Notes under the pieces: generated by a model
What the model was told of the DNA's origin: nothing
What the model saw: only the letters and a program-made list of their open reading frames with translations
Database searches by the model: none
Shown here: positions 1-12,200 of the stretch, piece after piece
How positions within the stretch are numbered: position 1 is the stretch's first letter
Layout of the letters: each line of letters starts with the position of its first letter
DNA from: Monilinia fructicola
Taxonomy: Eukaryota; Ascomycota; Leotiomycetes; Helotiales; Sclerotiniaceae
Length of the DNA stretch: 64,000 nt
Direction of reading: 5' to 3'
Assembly: GCA_008692225.1 (NCBI GenBank)
Contig: VICG01000011.1
Location: 1,302,001-1,366,000, forward strand
Translations under genes and position numbers: made by a program

Positions 1-1
1 A

Positions 2-358
2 GTATTGGAACGTTTAGTGGGTGAGGATGATACCAGTGTTGAGGTTTGGTACCTAGGTGGTTGGGGATTATACATCATGGGAGAGAAACAAAAGAACGGA
101 GAGAACGCACAACAAGAAAGCAACGGCGACGGAGAGAGCTGGAGAGTCTCGTGGATTTCTAGTCAACAGTGGTTGAACCATTGTCTTCGACTCTTTGAGC
201 AACAAGATTATGAAGATGAACGTCTTGGTGCTCACGCTAAAGAGCTTGTCTCGATTTTGAATACTGAATTGGGAGAAGAAGCCGCAAATGCTGAAGTCGA
301 AGAAGATGGAGAGGGTTGGGAGGATAGTGATGCTGACGAAGAAATGGCCGAATCATGA
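2..358 (+). CDS. ACL4: Ribosomal-protein chaperone Acl4 (TPR protein), C-terminal part
   Basis: The reading frame is open from the window edge to TGA at 356-358, so only the last 118 or so residues are present and the start lies outside. The part seen has helical TPR-like text (WYLGGWGLYIMGE, then SSQQWLNHCLRLFEQQDYEDERLGAHAKEL broken here only for description) and a very acidic tail (EEDGEGWEDSDADEEMAES). This combination matches the C-terminus of fungal Acl4, the dedicated TPR chaperone that binds newly made ribosomal protein L4 (uL4) and escorts it to the nucleolus. It is convergent with the RWD gene at 668-1456, with about 310 bp between the stops. The identification is from recognised family style, not a search; another TPR assembly factor is the alternative. 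Confidence 0.7.
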   Translation, partial: VLERLVGEDDTSVEVWYLGGWGLYIMGEKQKNGENAQQESNGDGESWRVSWISSQQWLNHCLRLFEQQDYEDERLGAHAKELVSILNTELGEEAANAEVEEDGEGWEDSDADEEMAES

Positions 359-667
359 GGATAGACTGCGGGTACAAGGACGGAAAAGTTCTTATTCGGA
401 AGGTGTAATGGATTTATATCAATGGCGTTTGTAAAGGATGAGCTCAACGAATGAATCGTTGTTGCAATGATAAATAATAAAACGACTTATGACATTCACC
501 ATTGACATAATTGTATTCGATATGAACTGTGGGCTTGGGAAACCCCCCTACCCTCTTTCTCGCTTCACTTGGTCTCATAGCTTTTACGAACGAATGCTTC
601 CTGTAAAATTTCCCAAACCAACGCCAGCAATGCAACTCCGTACCGGATATAATTTTCATCCATATAA
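359..667. other. Convergent intergenic spacer
   Basis: A 309-bp spacer between two converging genes. No convincing coding frame, RNA or repeat was seen; it presumably holds the two 3' UTRs. Confidence 0.5.
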
Positions 668-1456
668 TCATGCCTCGACCTTCAACTTATCCATACCCTC
701 AATGGGCACGTCATCATAATCCTCATCCTCCTCAACCTTCCCGGCCATACCTCTCTCCCAGAGTTGCCTACCAGTGAGGGCAATGACAGATTCCTTCCCC
801 TTGTTCTTCTTCTTCTCTGCCGCTTCCTCTTCCGCTTCCTCTCTGACCTTAATCTCCTCCATCTCCTTTTGAAAGCCCTCTCTCCACTTCATAAACGACT
901 CTCTGGTAACCGGTTCTCCATGAAACTTCTTATTCTCCTCAGCCTCTATTGCCAAAATCTTCTGCTCGTGCTCTTTTTCCTTCGCTTCTTGTCTTTGCGC
1001 AATAAGTTGCTCCGCATTTTCCTTCAAAGTGGACACCAAAGTGAACACCATCGCCATTCCTATATTCTCTTCGATAGTCTCGGATAATCCATTGAGAAGC
1101 TCCTCTTTATCAGCCGCGACGCTGAAATATGGATGGACGGGCGCATTCGGGGTAGGGAGTAAGTCTAGAACGGGTGGTTCTTCGGGATATTCCTCCGGGT
1201 ATTTGACTTGGAGGAGCATGATTGGAGGCTCCGAATCATCGCCATCTTGATTCACGACATCGAGTAGAATAGAAACTCGATATTTCGGTCTCTGATATAT
1301 CTGTGAGAGGGTTAGGAGAGCTTGCGGTGGCGGAAGGGGGGGATTCTTGGAAGATTCGTAGACCAAAATTGTCCTTAGAACAAACATACCGTGAATTTCC
1401 TCGGGGAAAATACTATCGAGGACCTCCCTCTCCTCAACTTGTTCTTCTCTTCCCAT
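668..1456 (-). CDS. GIR2: RWD-domain protein Gir2 (DRG-family regulatory partner)
   Basis: The frame opens with MGREEQVEEREVLDSIFPEE, the classic start of an RWD domain, followed by YPEEYPEEPP, the RWD signature, and a charged helical C-terminal half (PVTRESFMKWREGF, then lysine/glutamate-rich text). In yeast, Gir2 binds the GTPase Rbg2 and the Gcn2 activator Gcn1, linking ribosome-associated GTPases to amino-acid control. A canonical intron is present (donor GTATGT at 1389, acceptor CTCTCACAG ending at 1301; 89 bp). Without splicing the frame is open and gives 262 residues, but with unlike text inserted. With splicing the text becomes ISETE, the expected RWD sequence, but the frame is off by one at an AAA run near 1283-1286. 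Correcting that gives about 232 residues. It shares a 196-bp promoter region with the divergent Puf6 gene. Confidence 0.82.
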   Translation of the reverse strand: MGREEQVEEREVLDSIFPEEIHGMFVLRTILVYESSKNPPLPPPQALLTLSQIYQRPKYRVSILLDVVNQDGDDSEPPIMLLQVKYPEEYPEEPPVLDLLPTPNAPVHPYFSVAADKEELLNGLSETIEENIGMAMVFTLVSTLKENAEQLIAQRQEAKEKEHEQKILAIEAEENKKFHGEPVTRESFMKWREGFQKEMEEIKVREEAEEEAAEKKKNKGKESVIALTGRQLWERGMAGKVEEDEDYDDVPIEGMDKLKVEA

Positions 1457-1652
1457 TTTGTAAACTTGCTTTACTCCTTCACCACAAACAAAAGTATTTC
1501 GTGGGGTGGTGGGCTGAAGTATGCTACCCCAAGATTGGACTAGCGCCGATTGGAAAAAGTTTATCTTTTATCTGTCGAGGGCAGAAAAAAAAGTTCCCAA
1601 GAAACCACAGGCCAGCCAATCCGTGCAAATACTTTCAGCAATTGTACCAAAA
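1457..1652. promoter_or_regulatory. Shared divergent promoter of the Gir2 and Puf6 genes
   Basis: Only 196 bp separate the two start codons, which face away from each other, so both promoters and 5' UTRs must sit here or overlap upstream coding DNA. Both neighbours act in ribosome/translation biology, so co-regulation is plausible. No specific binding site is claimed. Confidence 0.45.
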
Positions 1653-3852
1653 ATGGCTCCAGTAACAACATCAAAGACGGTGGTGACGGGTATGAAGAGA
1701 AAGTCGGCACCGGCGAAAGATGTCCAAGTGAAAGAGAGTAAAAAGGCGAAAATTGATTCGGGGAAAAAGGGCAAGGAATCGAAAAGCGTCAAAAAGCCCG
1801 CAAAGAAGGTCGAATCTGAGAGTGAGGAGGAATCCGAGTCTGAAGATGGAGGCGCAGCTTTGGAATCTGAATCCGCAGATGGCTCGGATAGTGATACAGA
1901 GATGAAAGAAGTCGAGGGCATACATCCAGACAGAGTCAAGGCTGTAGCTGCAAACAGTATGCTCTTTTTAACGTTTGATTATGTCTTCTTACTTACATGT
2001 TGCAGGTCAATCATCAAAAGAGGCACATGCGAAACAGAAGCAGCTGGCAAACGAAAGAAAAGCCGCAAAACCTTTAGCAGATCAATTGGCACGCACCAAG
2101 AAGATTTGGGAACGTCTACGTCGAAAGTCGCATGTCCCCAAGGAGGAGAGAAAGCAATTGGTTGAAGAACTTTTCGAACTCATTACCGGTAGAATCAAGG
2201 ACTTTGTTCTTAAACACGACAGTGTAAGAGTCGTTCAGACAGCTGTCAAATATTCGAATCCGGAGCAGAAACGATTGATCGCAAAGGAGCTTGCAGGAAC
2301 ATATCGTCAATTGGCAGAGAGCAGATACGCCAAGTTCTTGATTGGAAAATTGCTGGTTCAAGGAGATGATGAAATTAGAGATCTCATTGTTCCGGAGTTC
2401 TATGGCCATGTTCGTCGTCTTATTAAGCACCCCGAGGCTGGATGGATCCTCGATGATATCTACCGTGGAGTAGCTACCAAGCAACAAAAGGCTATTATTC
2501 TTCGAGAATGGTATGGTGCTGAATTTGCCGTCATGGAGAGAGACACCTCCAAGTTCTTGACTGGGGAGCTCTCGGAAATTTTGGCAGCGGAACCTGGAAA
2601 GCGGGCACCTATCATGCGATACCTCCAAGAAATGATCAATCATCTTCTCCAGAAGAAGACCAACGGTTTCACTCTCCTCCACGATGCCATGCTGCAATAT
2701 TTCCTCAATGCTAAACAAGGCACTGAGGAGATCACCGACTTTATCGAGTTGTTGAAGGGTGATGAGGAAGGTGATTTGATGAAAAATTTGGCATTCACTA
2801 AATCTGGGGCCAGAGTTGTTTGCCTCGCTCTGGCATACGGAGGTGCCAAGGACAGAAAACATATTCTTAAGATGTACAAAGATACATTGCAATTGATGGC
2901 AGGAGATCCAAATGGACACATTGTCATCCTCACCGCATATGAAGTTATCGATGATACAGTCTTGACCGCGAAGTCTATTTTCCCAGAGTTACTGAGCAAG
3001 GATGAAGAGAAACAAGCCGAGAATATTGTGTTCTCCGCGAACGACCTCAACGCACGTACTACCCTTCTCTACCTTTTCCAAGGTCGCTCAAAATCACTAT
3101 TCCCAGCAAGCCACAACTCGGATCTCGAAATTCTTTCAGAAATCGACACTATCCGAACCACGACATCTAAAAAGGATCCTGAAATTCGTCGCCAAGAATT
3201 AATCAAGGCACTTTCACCCTACCTCCTGAAGGCTATTGCTTCCGCATCAAGAGAGCTCATCGCCACATCTTTTGGTTGTCAATTCATTACCGAAGTTCTC
3301 TTCGCTGCTGAGGGAGACAAATTAGCAGCCCTTGAGGCTCTTGCTGAAGCAGTATCTGGAGATCCAACATACATTCAACCCCCTGTAGAAGAAGGTGCAG
3401 TTAGCGAAGAACCACCTTCCCACATTGCAAGCACACCATTCGGTGGGAAAATGATCAAATCTCTCATCGCCGGTGGCCGTTTCGACCCAGCCACTAAGTC
3501 TATCGTACCCGTAGTACCCGCTTTGAACTTTGCGGATATTTTGTACCCGCACATCAAGGACTATATTATTGAATGGGCAACTGGCTCAAGTTCTTTCGTG
3601 ATAGTTGCATTGTTAGAATCTGAATCTTTTGCCAAGAAAGACGAAGTTAAGAAGGTTCTGAAGAAGAACAAGAAGAAGTTGGACAAGGCGGCAAAGGAGG
3701 AGACAGTGGAGCAGAAGGCTAAGAGAGAGGAATTTGAGGCAAAGGAGAAGGATAAGAAGGCAAGTGGGAAGGGTGCTGCAAAGAAAGGAAAGGGAGCCAA
3801 GGAGAAGGAGGTTGGGAATAAGGGATCGAGTATGATCCTAGGAATGATTTGA
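1653..3852 (+). CDS. PUF6: Nucleolar pumilio-like protein Puf6 (Penguin/PUM3 family)
   Basis: Two exons, 1653-1956 and 2006-3852, are joined across a 49-bp phase-1 intron (GTATGC ... TTGCAG) to give 716 residues with no frame disturbance. The N-terminus is a basic/acidic low-complexity nucleolar-type region (MKRKSAPAKD, then KESKSVKKPAKK and an SES/EEE stretch). The body is a run of PUF-like helical repeats beginning near RRKSHVPKEERKQLVEELFE and containing HDSVRVVQTAVKY and SRYAKFLIGKLL, followed by a CPL-type region (AIASASRELIATSFGCQF) and a lysine-rich tail. The family binds RNA/DNA non-specifically, acts in 60S subunit assembly, and in yeast represses ASH1 mRNA translation. The start was chosen because its ATG opens the usual basic N-terminus; an in-frame upstream ATG at 1521 overlaps the divergent promoter and is less likely. 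Confidence 0.9.
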
Positions 3853-4827
3853 AGCGAGCACGAGAGTATGTTAGGAATGGGCATGGGGACATGAGTGTAT
3901 AGGATGAGAGTACATTGTAGGAGTTTCGGCGTCGTCCTAAAAAGTCATCTAGTCTATAGATACCTGGATATATAGCTTAGTATCCAATGTACTCAATATA
4001 ATGTTGCATAACATAATACCGTTTTTCGTTGTTTGGTGTTTCCCCAGGCTGAAAATGGGACCTTGATATGAATACGCGCGTGAATGAAACAAACGTCACA
4101 TGTACGCATTGCTCGATTCAAGAACTCTACTAAAGAGGAGTGAAGCGAAACTCTTAACAACCCTCCCTCATCTTACTAGATAGCCATCTCACATCTTTAC
4201 ATATATATATCACATAGCAAGAACTTGGAAGAACGACTCCTCTAGTATTCCATTCCATATCTGCATCCTACGACAGTCATCAGGATATTATTATGGCATA
4301 AAGTGAGATTACCGAGTAATTCAGTATACAGTTCCGGATCAGGCCGGGAGCTTGGAATTGTTGTTCGTATGCTTGAGGAGTGGAGAATGATGTCGAGGTT
4401 GTCGGTTTTGGTTTTGGTTGTGGTTTTGGGGGAGTTGGGAGGGACTTGGTTTGGTGTCTGGTTGGTTGTTGTTTTTGTGGAGATTTAGGTCGGGGTTTAT
4501 GGATATGGATGGATATGGACGTTAGGGGGTCCGTTGGGGAGGGGGGAATGCTGGGTGCAATATCTCTAGGTGTGGATCGTGCGTGATTCGTGGGGAGGGG
4601 GGGAAGGATAGAAATTGAGGAGATTGGAAGAGGGAAAGAGAACATGTGATCTATAAGAAGATTGGGAGGGGAGCCTCGAAGAGTTTGGATTCATTCTACT
4701 TCTGGTGCGAAAATGAGGTTTTGGGGGTATGGCCAGGTTAGAGGGAACCCGCGCCCGGTTTTTCACACAAATCACTCCCGATATCCCCAGCGCATATCCA
4801 CAAGCGCCCACCCTACCCTCTCGACCC
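3853..4827. other. Convergent intergenic region, Puf6 / transporter
   Basis: A 975-bp spacer between converging genes. It contains a G/T-rich low-complexity strand segment (about 4380-4620, the complement rich in CCA/CAA) that produces chance open frames on both strands. No supported gene or RNA was seen. Confidence 0.5.
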
Positions 4828-6290
4828 TCACCCCTTGATAGCCAAACAAGCCTTCAAACTCCCCACGACCGCAAAACAGATCAGCGGACTAACGGCATAC
4901 ACCACCGTCACAAACTTTGCAATCGCCATCTTCTCCTCCTCATCCGCGCCACTCACGTCCGCCAACGCCGTCAGCTTCGTAGCTGAGGGCCCCGTAGGCA
5001 TCAGCATCAACACAAACCATAAGATGGGGTCCTTATCCAACCACTGCGTTTTCTGGGCTATGATATAAATGAGGGCAATGCTGAGCACAGGCCATACGAC
5101 AAAGCGGATGGAACAGATGGTGAGGACTACGGACGACGGTAATTTCCCGCTGGACTCGCCCCGTTTCATGCGCAGCAGGGATGAGGAGAGTTTGGCGCCG
5201 ACAACGACGAGTTGTAGGGCGGCGAATAGCTCGCCGATGTTTTTCACGGAGGATGTGAGCCAAGCGGTGAAGATCCCGCCTGATTGGGGGGAGGCGAAAA
5301 AGGCGCGGTGGAGTGGAGGGACGAGACCTAGGAGGGCGCCAATGAGGGCGCCCAGGAGAGGGGCGTTGATGAAACTATAGATGGTGGTTATGATACTGCG
5401 GACTGTGTGGGGAATTCTTCTCCATTGTTCCGTGGATTGTTTCACGGCTTTGTTTCCGTTGTTTGCGATACGCTGGGGGAGAAGTGTTGATGTTTCGTTC
5501 TCGTGTTCTTCCTCTTGTTCTGCGGTTCGTCCATCTGAGTTTATGGGGTTAGCATATTCCTCATCGTTTTCACTGCGCAGAGGCCCGTTTGAGAAATTGC
5601 GGGTGCGGTTTGGTTTTGCGTCTTCATCGGCCTTGTCGGGCACTTCTTCATCGTCTAGAAGTTTAGGGCCAACGGCAAAGGTAAGACTATTTCCTACCAT
5701 GGAGGAGACGAGGAAATAGGATTTTGCGCGGCTCAGGGCGGCGGTGGAGGTGTCGGAATCGGACATTGTGAGGCTGCTAAGGATTCCGGCTGTGTCCAGG
5801 GCTTGGATTAAGAGAAGGGGAAGGGCGGTGGTGTTGTTGAAGCATACTGGAGCATAGGTTAGGGGATGAGATGGCAGGAAGAGTAAGAAGGGAGGGGATC
5901 TTACTGGCTGGTACACACCAGGTGGGGAATTTAAAAGCTCTTTTGAGGAGCAGGCCCAAGGCTATTGATGATAGAGTGTAGACTAATGCCCATACTTTAC
6001 CATGATTAGCTCCATATACATACAATTGGGGCATCTTACTCACTCAAAACTGGTACGTAGCGATATGCAGTATCCGCCTTCAATTCTTTTCCAACGTTCG
6101 TGATCAAAAGTGCCGGTAAGAACAACCTAACGGCAGTTTTCGAGATATCTCTTGTAGAAGACTCCTTCAACAAATTGAATCGGGATGCGATAACTCCATA
6201 ACTTATTGTCAACAGTACTGTCAAGGAAGCTTGGAGAGCTCCGAGAAAGACGGGGATGATTCCATCTGCAGCAGAATCCGAACCTCCCAT
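4828..6290 (-). CDS. Auxin efflux carrier (AEC) family membrane transporter
   Basis: Three exons (6290-6044, 5994-5905, 5846-4828) joined by phase-1 introns of 49 and 58 bp give 451 residues in a clean frame. The N-terminal membrane half has LTISYGVIASRFNLL, LFLPALLITNVGKEL and, after splicing, VPVLIWALVYTLSS and AICFNNTTALPLLLIQAL, a well-conserved AEC signature. A long hydrophilic acidic loop (about residues 170-250, with DDEEVPDKADEDAK) precedes the C-terminal membrane half (INAPLLGALIGALLGLVPPL, LVVVGAKLSSSLLR, LMLMPTGPSATKL, VYAVSPLICFAVVGSLKA). Two helix bundles split by a large loop is usual for fungal AEC proteins, which are predicted secondary transporters of the PIN-like/ER or plasma-membrane type. 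The substrate cannot be inferred. Confidence 0.9.
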
Positions 6291-7735
6291 GTTGATACTT
6301 TTGGATTATTTAATGACCACAACGAGGGGAAATATGGTAGGTCAAGAGGAAGTCAAGGTTGCACTATATAAGAAATAGCAAGCAGCGTTCAAGATTTACA
6401 TATCACCCACTTAATCCATACTCGCGATACGCGTTCAAGACCCAGCGACGCAGCTCTCTCATCCCACGATGTTCGAGCTATTTGTCTCATTGCACATAAC
6501 GTCATTTTGACAGGGATACTAAGAACCATGGAGCAGGAATAGGTGAAAGTCAGGAACAAGTAAAAGAAGGTAATCAATGCATGTGATTCCATCCTGGGAT
6601 GGATGACCAACTGCAAACAAGCTTTTTACCTTGGGTCTGGTGGATCTGTCATTTTGATGAATGTCTGCTACTTATAAATGCATATATTTACTTACCTAGG
6701 TAGTAGTTGCATATATCGAATAATGAATGCTTGACTGTTCGAGAATAGCATCTTTGTTTGGTGCGCTGAGCAAACGTTCAGGAGATAAAAGCAGCAGATT
6801 AGGCCTATGCAGTGCTGGAGTTTTGTCTTGTGCAGTAAACGTCGTCGCGAGAAAAAGTAGAAAAGGATTAGATACTCAGACCAATGTACGGAATATGTTG
6901 AGAGATATCAGACTCTAACCTTACACCCCACGATCCTGGGAAGTCCATTCTCGTAAGTTGAGATGACCGAAGAAGACCAGACCAGCTTCCATTGTGGTAG
7001 AATTAATTCATTATGATCGGGCTCACCGGGAATTTGGAGTACTTGAGTCACGTGTTGTACAAACTCTCAATAAGTTTTGTTGCATATCTACTAAAACAAG
7101 AGTTGTCGAGCATATGAGGAAGGGCACTAGACTAGCGTGTTTCTTATTCCCGTCTTATTATAAAAGATCATTCTCATTCAGGATCCATGTATCTCGACGT
7201 GACCTACCAATCAATCACGTGGACGTATATGATTCTGTTCTGCTCAACCTCATCATCTCTTCTATCCGAGTATATAAAGACTGTTGATACTACAAGTAGC
7301 TAGTACTTATTTGAAGGGTCTACAGATTATTTCGTGGCATTCATACTAAATTGCACATAAGATGTAATCTGCTTTCACTTCTTCTAATAGAGAGTTCATA
7401 ATCAGCAACTTCTATAGCTAGTGAAGTTGTACCGGCGCGGCATGAGCCCTTCCATCAGCCTCGAGGTTAGAGCACCATCCCACATATTTCTGTTCAAAAA
7501 AGATTCAAATGTGCTCATGTGGTGGTTCATGCTATCTTCGAGTCAGTTACAAGTATTCAGACAATTGCAAAGGAGTCTTGTCTTTCGTGGCCTACTTAGG
7601 GTACTGAGTATTGAACAATGCACTCAGAGTTTAGGTCTTTTTGTATTACTATAGCATTTCCATCCTTCTCTTGACTTTCTTTCTAGCACACAATTTTCAG
7701 ACCCGATACTCTCTGAGCAGCACTCAGCTTTTACA
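6291..7735. other. Intergenic region without a supported gene
   Basis: About 1.4 kb upstream of the transporter and of the decayed mutase gene. Only short chance frames were seen. It holds one copy of the dispersed motif GTTTTGTTGCATATCT (7073-7089) that recurs at 18.1 kb and 40.3-40.6 kb. Confidence 0.45.
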
Positions 7736-8671
7736 ATGCCCCCAACACTCTATCTCATTGGCTATGCGGGAGCCGAGCACAATTTAACAGTAAGTTTACA
7801 AACACTAATCATGAATATTAATAGCTTCATAATCTCGGTGCAGAGTTGATACCATATTCCAGATCCAGTCTTGACTTCTCTTGGGTGTACACAATGCCGG
7901 AATCTCCGCAAAACATTTCCACACCATCGCACAGTCAACCTCATACTGTCATCGTCCAACCGTCTCGCCTTTGAAACCGCTATCATGGCGTTCGGCAATA
8001 CGCTCAATCGATCAGACGTCCGCTATCTTCTAGTGCCTAATGCTCAGGAAATCAGTGCAAAGCCTTGTGGTGTAGGATTCCCATTGCATGTCTTGAAAAA
8101 CGTTGAGATTCCAAAGCTATTCAAGGATTCAGGGCTGAGCTTGTGATGGACAAGATTGTATTTGAGTTGATGCAGGAAGACTGGAATCTGAAAGTTAGTT
8201 CTTCTGAATGGCATTTCTTTCACGCGAATCTTGGAAAACAAAATCAATGAAGGCTCACAACGTCTTGAACACCCAACTTCTATATCCCATGGCTCACATC
8301 AAACCCCCTCTACAAAAACTTGAATTCGCCCAACTCCAAAGCCATTAAAGCACGAGCTGTCGCTCTTCGTACATAGCTTTATGGACTTGAAGCCCGGCAT
8401 ATTGTGTCAGTGACGCACCGAACATTTATTCGTTAATTGACAGAGGATGGAACGGTTGAGGATACCTGGAAAGAATTTTATTTCCAGATAGCTCTTCTGG
8501 GTTGATCCAACAAGCTCCAGGGACCCCAGTCATATAAATTGCGAAGGCCATACGTTCACGTTTGAGGAGAGCTGGGCGATGGAGGAAGCGCATGCTGTTC
8601 AGGTTGGGAGGGGAAAGCATGGTATGGAGACGAATAGTACTATTCTGGCTGAACTGGATGCTGTTGGGTAA
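7736..8671 (+). pseudogene. Decayed histidine-phosphatase / phosphoglycerate-mutase-like gene
   Basis: The family is recognisable in scraps: start MPPTLYLIGYAGAEHN, where an active member has LIRHAE or LIRHGE, so the catalytic Arg-His pair is lost; then a plausible intron (GTAAGT at 7790, CAG ending at 7843), YHIPDPVLTSLGCTQCR, RYLLVPNAQEISAKPCG, DKIVFELMQEDWN, YGLEARHIVSVTHRTFIR and EDGTVEDTWKEF. At least three in-frame stops (TGA 7847, TAG 8374, TAA 8434) and about three frame changes (near 8143, after 8250, near 8480) break it. The TAG replaces a position expected to be Trp. The end is set at the stop after ILAELDAVG. Loss of the catalytic motif plus several stops means this is real decay, not only base-calling error. 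No intact paralogue is in the window. Confidence 0.75.
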
Positions 8672-9245
8672 TTTTTGGGAGTCGGTGGGCTCTGTTTGAA
8701 GCCCGTTCATCTTATACAGAATTTAGAAGAGCCTTGCGAGGGTATGTATTATCTTACCTATGCTGATGCGATGCTCGTTTCTTTGTCTCATTCAAGCCTG
8801 ATTTCGCGTCTCAAGTGTGAGCAGTGTACTGAGCCTGTGTCTTGTAAATGGGCATTAGTCATGCTAATCAGCTGTCTTCGGTAATATTCTAGTATCTGGC
8901 TACAAAGCATACGCCGTTCGATATTCCTGCTCAAAGCCATGCTGATTTTCATGATTGTTGCTCACTATGTGCTTGAAATATTGGATTGGAACCATGCAGT
9001 GCGTACTCGAAAAATGAAGCAAATGAGAGTAAAATTTGGAGCGCCAGATTTATTCAAGAAGACATGATGATGTTATAGAATGCTCACTAATTAGCTAGCA
9101 AAATGATAGAGCTTAGGCCAAATAGACGCTGGAAACCCCAAGAAAATGAGTGTGTTCAATATAATGAGCAGCTAATTTCCCCTGCATATCCTTGCAAACG
9201 TGCTGCTTCACAAAACAATTCCCAACAAATTTCAATAAGAACCCG
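8672..9245. other. Intergenic spacer
   Basis: About 570 bp between the pseudogene and the stop of the minus-strand Hint gene. Nothing supported was seen. Confidence 0.45.
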
Positions 9246-12200
9246 TCAAATCCTCTGCAATACAAACTGCGACTGGCATGAATCCTTCAGTCCAGCCTCA
9301 ATAATTTCAATCCAGCTAGTTGACCTCTCCTTTGTATCCCCCTTGTTATTGATCTTAGCCGTCCAGATTGACTGGAATGATTCACCAGCCTTCAAAATAA
9401 GGTAACCTAGACTTTTAGACGTATCTTTTGGAGGGCCCGCTGCTCGAAGATCATATTCATAATATGCGGATGTATTTCCAAGTCTTGATGGTATGGGTAG
9501 CTGTGCAGTTGTGATACTTCTTGGAGTCACAAAGGTATGCCCGTTGTCGTTTTTGTTGGGATCGTTGTCGAGAGCCAGCGCGATTGAATCAGTGCCATCA
9601 GCGCCATTTCGAAAGAGACAGACATCGTCATCGCCAGAGTAAAGAGTTATAGCAGTGTATGATATAGTCACATCACTGGAAGATTCATTCTTACCAGTTA
9701 TGGTAATAGTAGACACCTTACCTGCGTTGACACTAGAAGTAGAGACAGAGTAATTGAGCTGAGATCTGGGGGCGATATCAAAGGTGGAGATGAGAGAGTG
9801 CGCGACATCGTCGATGAAATCAGAAATCGGGTCAGGTGGTTCTTGTGCCTTGACGAATAGATTGATAAATAGCTGGACAACCATGAGGATTACTCCAATC
9901 ACAGCAAGAACAGCTCCGAGAATGGGTAAAGCAACACTCAGAGTGCCAGTGACGGCCCACAGACCCATTTCCACGCCAGCATCGATGACGTCGAGCAAAA
10001 CAGTCAAGCCTTGGACGATGATATTAAGCACCCCTAGAACCTTTCCTGGATCAGACAGAGAGCTCCAGTCAGTCGCTAGTGAAAATGACATTGCAACAAC
10101 CAAGCCAATTCCAAGAATAGCGTTAAGCATACGCAGCATGGCTCCTGAGATATTAAATTTCTTGGCCACATCTTCATATCCCGGCGGGACTTCGTTGGCA
10201 ATGTCGCCGATTTCTTCATTCCAGCCTTCCTTGCCATCAAAATCTGTAGGAATCCCTTCACCACGAATGCCATCGGCGATTGCCGTACGATAATCTTCCT
10301 CGCCTGAAATGCTTTGAGCTACATCCGCCATTTTGCCACTGTTTTCCGTAATCTCTTCTGCGAGACCTTCGTTGAGAGCCTCCATATTGAGCTCATCTGT
10401 AGGCGTAGAGGCTGGTTTTGATTTAAATTCTTTGAAAGCACCAATGGCCTTATCGACACCTCCAACTACCATTCTAACTATTTCAATTATCACGACGCCT
10501 CGTTTAGCATCCGGTAAATTGCTCCAGTCATTCACCAGGCCCCATAAACTTACTGCGGCAATGCCTATACTGACGCCGACCTGTTTTTTTTTTCTAGAGG
10601 TTAGTTCAATTCAAATTTAGGCGATAGTAAACTTAATTTGACTGACCATGCATATGCTTGAAATTCCTTTCAGCTTGCCAACTGCAGGGAGGGAAGACAC
10701 AAGCTCAGCGGCTTGATCAAAAGCTTGCCCCGCCCATTTCCATAATGCAGTACCTGCAAATGCAGATTGTATTCCTTTTCCAATATACGAAAACCATCCA
10801 GCCAATTCCTGAATAAATTGTGTACTTTTCTCCAATATTGCAGCTGCTCTTTTCTGTGCATCAGCCTGCTGATTCAAGTTGTTTTGTTCCTCGAAATCAT
10901 TGATATCTTCCAGTATAGCCTGCTTCACTTCATTGGAGATAGTAGGGTCGTCGTTCAAAACTGCCTGAATAAGATCGCTCATGGAATCATAGAGCCAGTT
11001 GTACTTGGTATCCTGGTTGTTGCCCGGCTCAATATCCGCGCTCGATGCGCCTTCATTTATTGCATAGGCCATGAAGGTATTGAAGAATTTCTGCGACCAA
11101 TCTGCAGATGGACTTAAAGCATCTAAGATGTTACATTGCTTATTGATTACATTGTTTCCCTGGAACAAAGTATTAGTCGATTCAAGGAGGAAAGTTGAAA
11201 TAAGAACTCAGGTAATTTAGACAGTACTCACATCATCCGGTATTGGAAAATGAACCCAATTGTTCAAAAGATGCTTATTACCAGTAACCTCATCGTAAAG
11301 CCTTTGTGCCCATGAATCGGGGTCGCTCTGAAGATATGGCTCCAGGTTGTCGCTATATCGTCGTTTCATTGCCTCCCGCGAACTAAGGCGATTGATATCA
11401 TTGTATTCTTCACTTTGAGACAGACTGTTCTTGCCATTGCCCTGCCACCAGTACCAGAGATTCTTCATCTCTTGATCTGTAAAGTCTTTCATGTATTTCT
11501 GCGTTCGACCAACATAGCGACAGATAAAAGCGGGTCCATACTTCTCTTTAAAAAATGTCTTGAGCTTAGCCGGTAGGTTGCCTGCTAAGGCCGCCGGGAG
11601 CTCATCTGGAACGTTGGGCTTCGCCACTTGGAGGATTTTTTCCCGTTGGGTGTCATCCATGTGATAATACATCATACTACGTATTAATAATTGAGAGTCA
11701 TTGTGCAACTACATTTTAATTAGTTCATTTGTGGTCACCTGCTATCGAGGTTTGAGAAAGATGATTAATATAACTTACCGATGTCTCTTGATACCCAACA
11801 AATCTAACAAGATCCTTGACACTTGGTTCACTAAGTGCCAGCAAGCTCTTTGTTACGATGGCTGGTTGAAGCCTCTCATCAAATATGTGAGCCTTTCCAG
11901 GCTTTGAGATGACCTCATACGCACGGGAGATCTCTGAGCGAGTGGCGGTGACTATTTTTGAATTTATGATAGTTCCTGTGATTAAGTGACTAGTTACTTT
12001 GTTAGTATAGTACTCATTAATCAATTTTTCATTTCTGTGCAGCTTACCGGTTGCCCTTGTACCCTCGTTTTGTAGGATCATATTCGTACAAGTAGCCTGT
12101 GAAATTTTCGTAGAATACATCCATCGTAAAAGTCATCTGTTGGAAGAGCGATGGGAGTGTAACGTCGATATCTAGGTCTGATTTGAAGCCAACATTAAAT

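Noticed and set aside
4280..4645. 121-residue Pro/Ser/Thr-rich open frame on the minus strand
   Set aside because: It arises from G/T-rich low-complexity DNA between converging genes, without splice sites or a natural start context.
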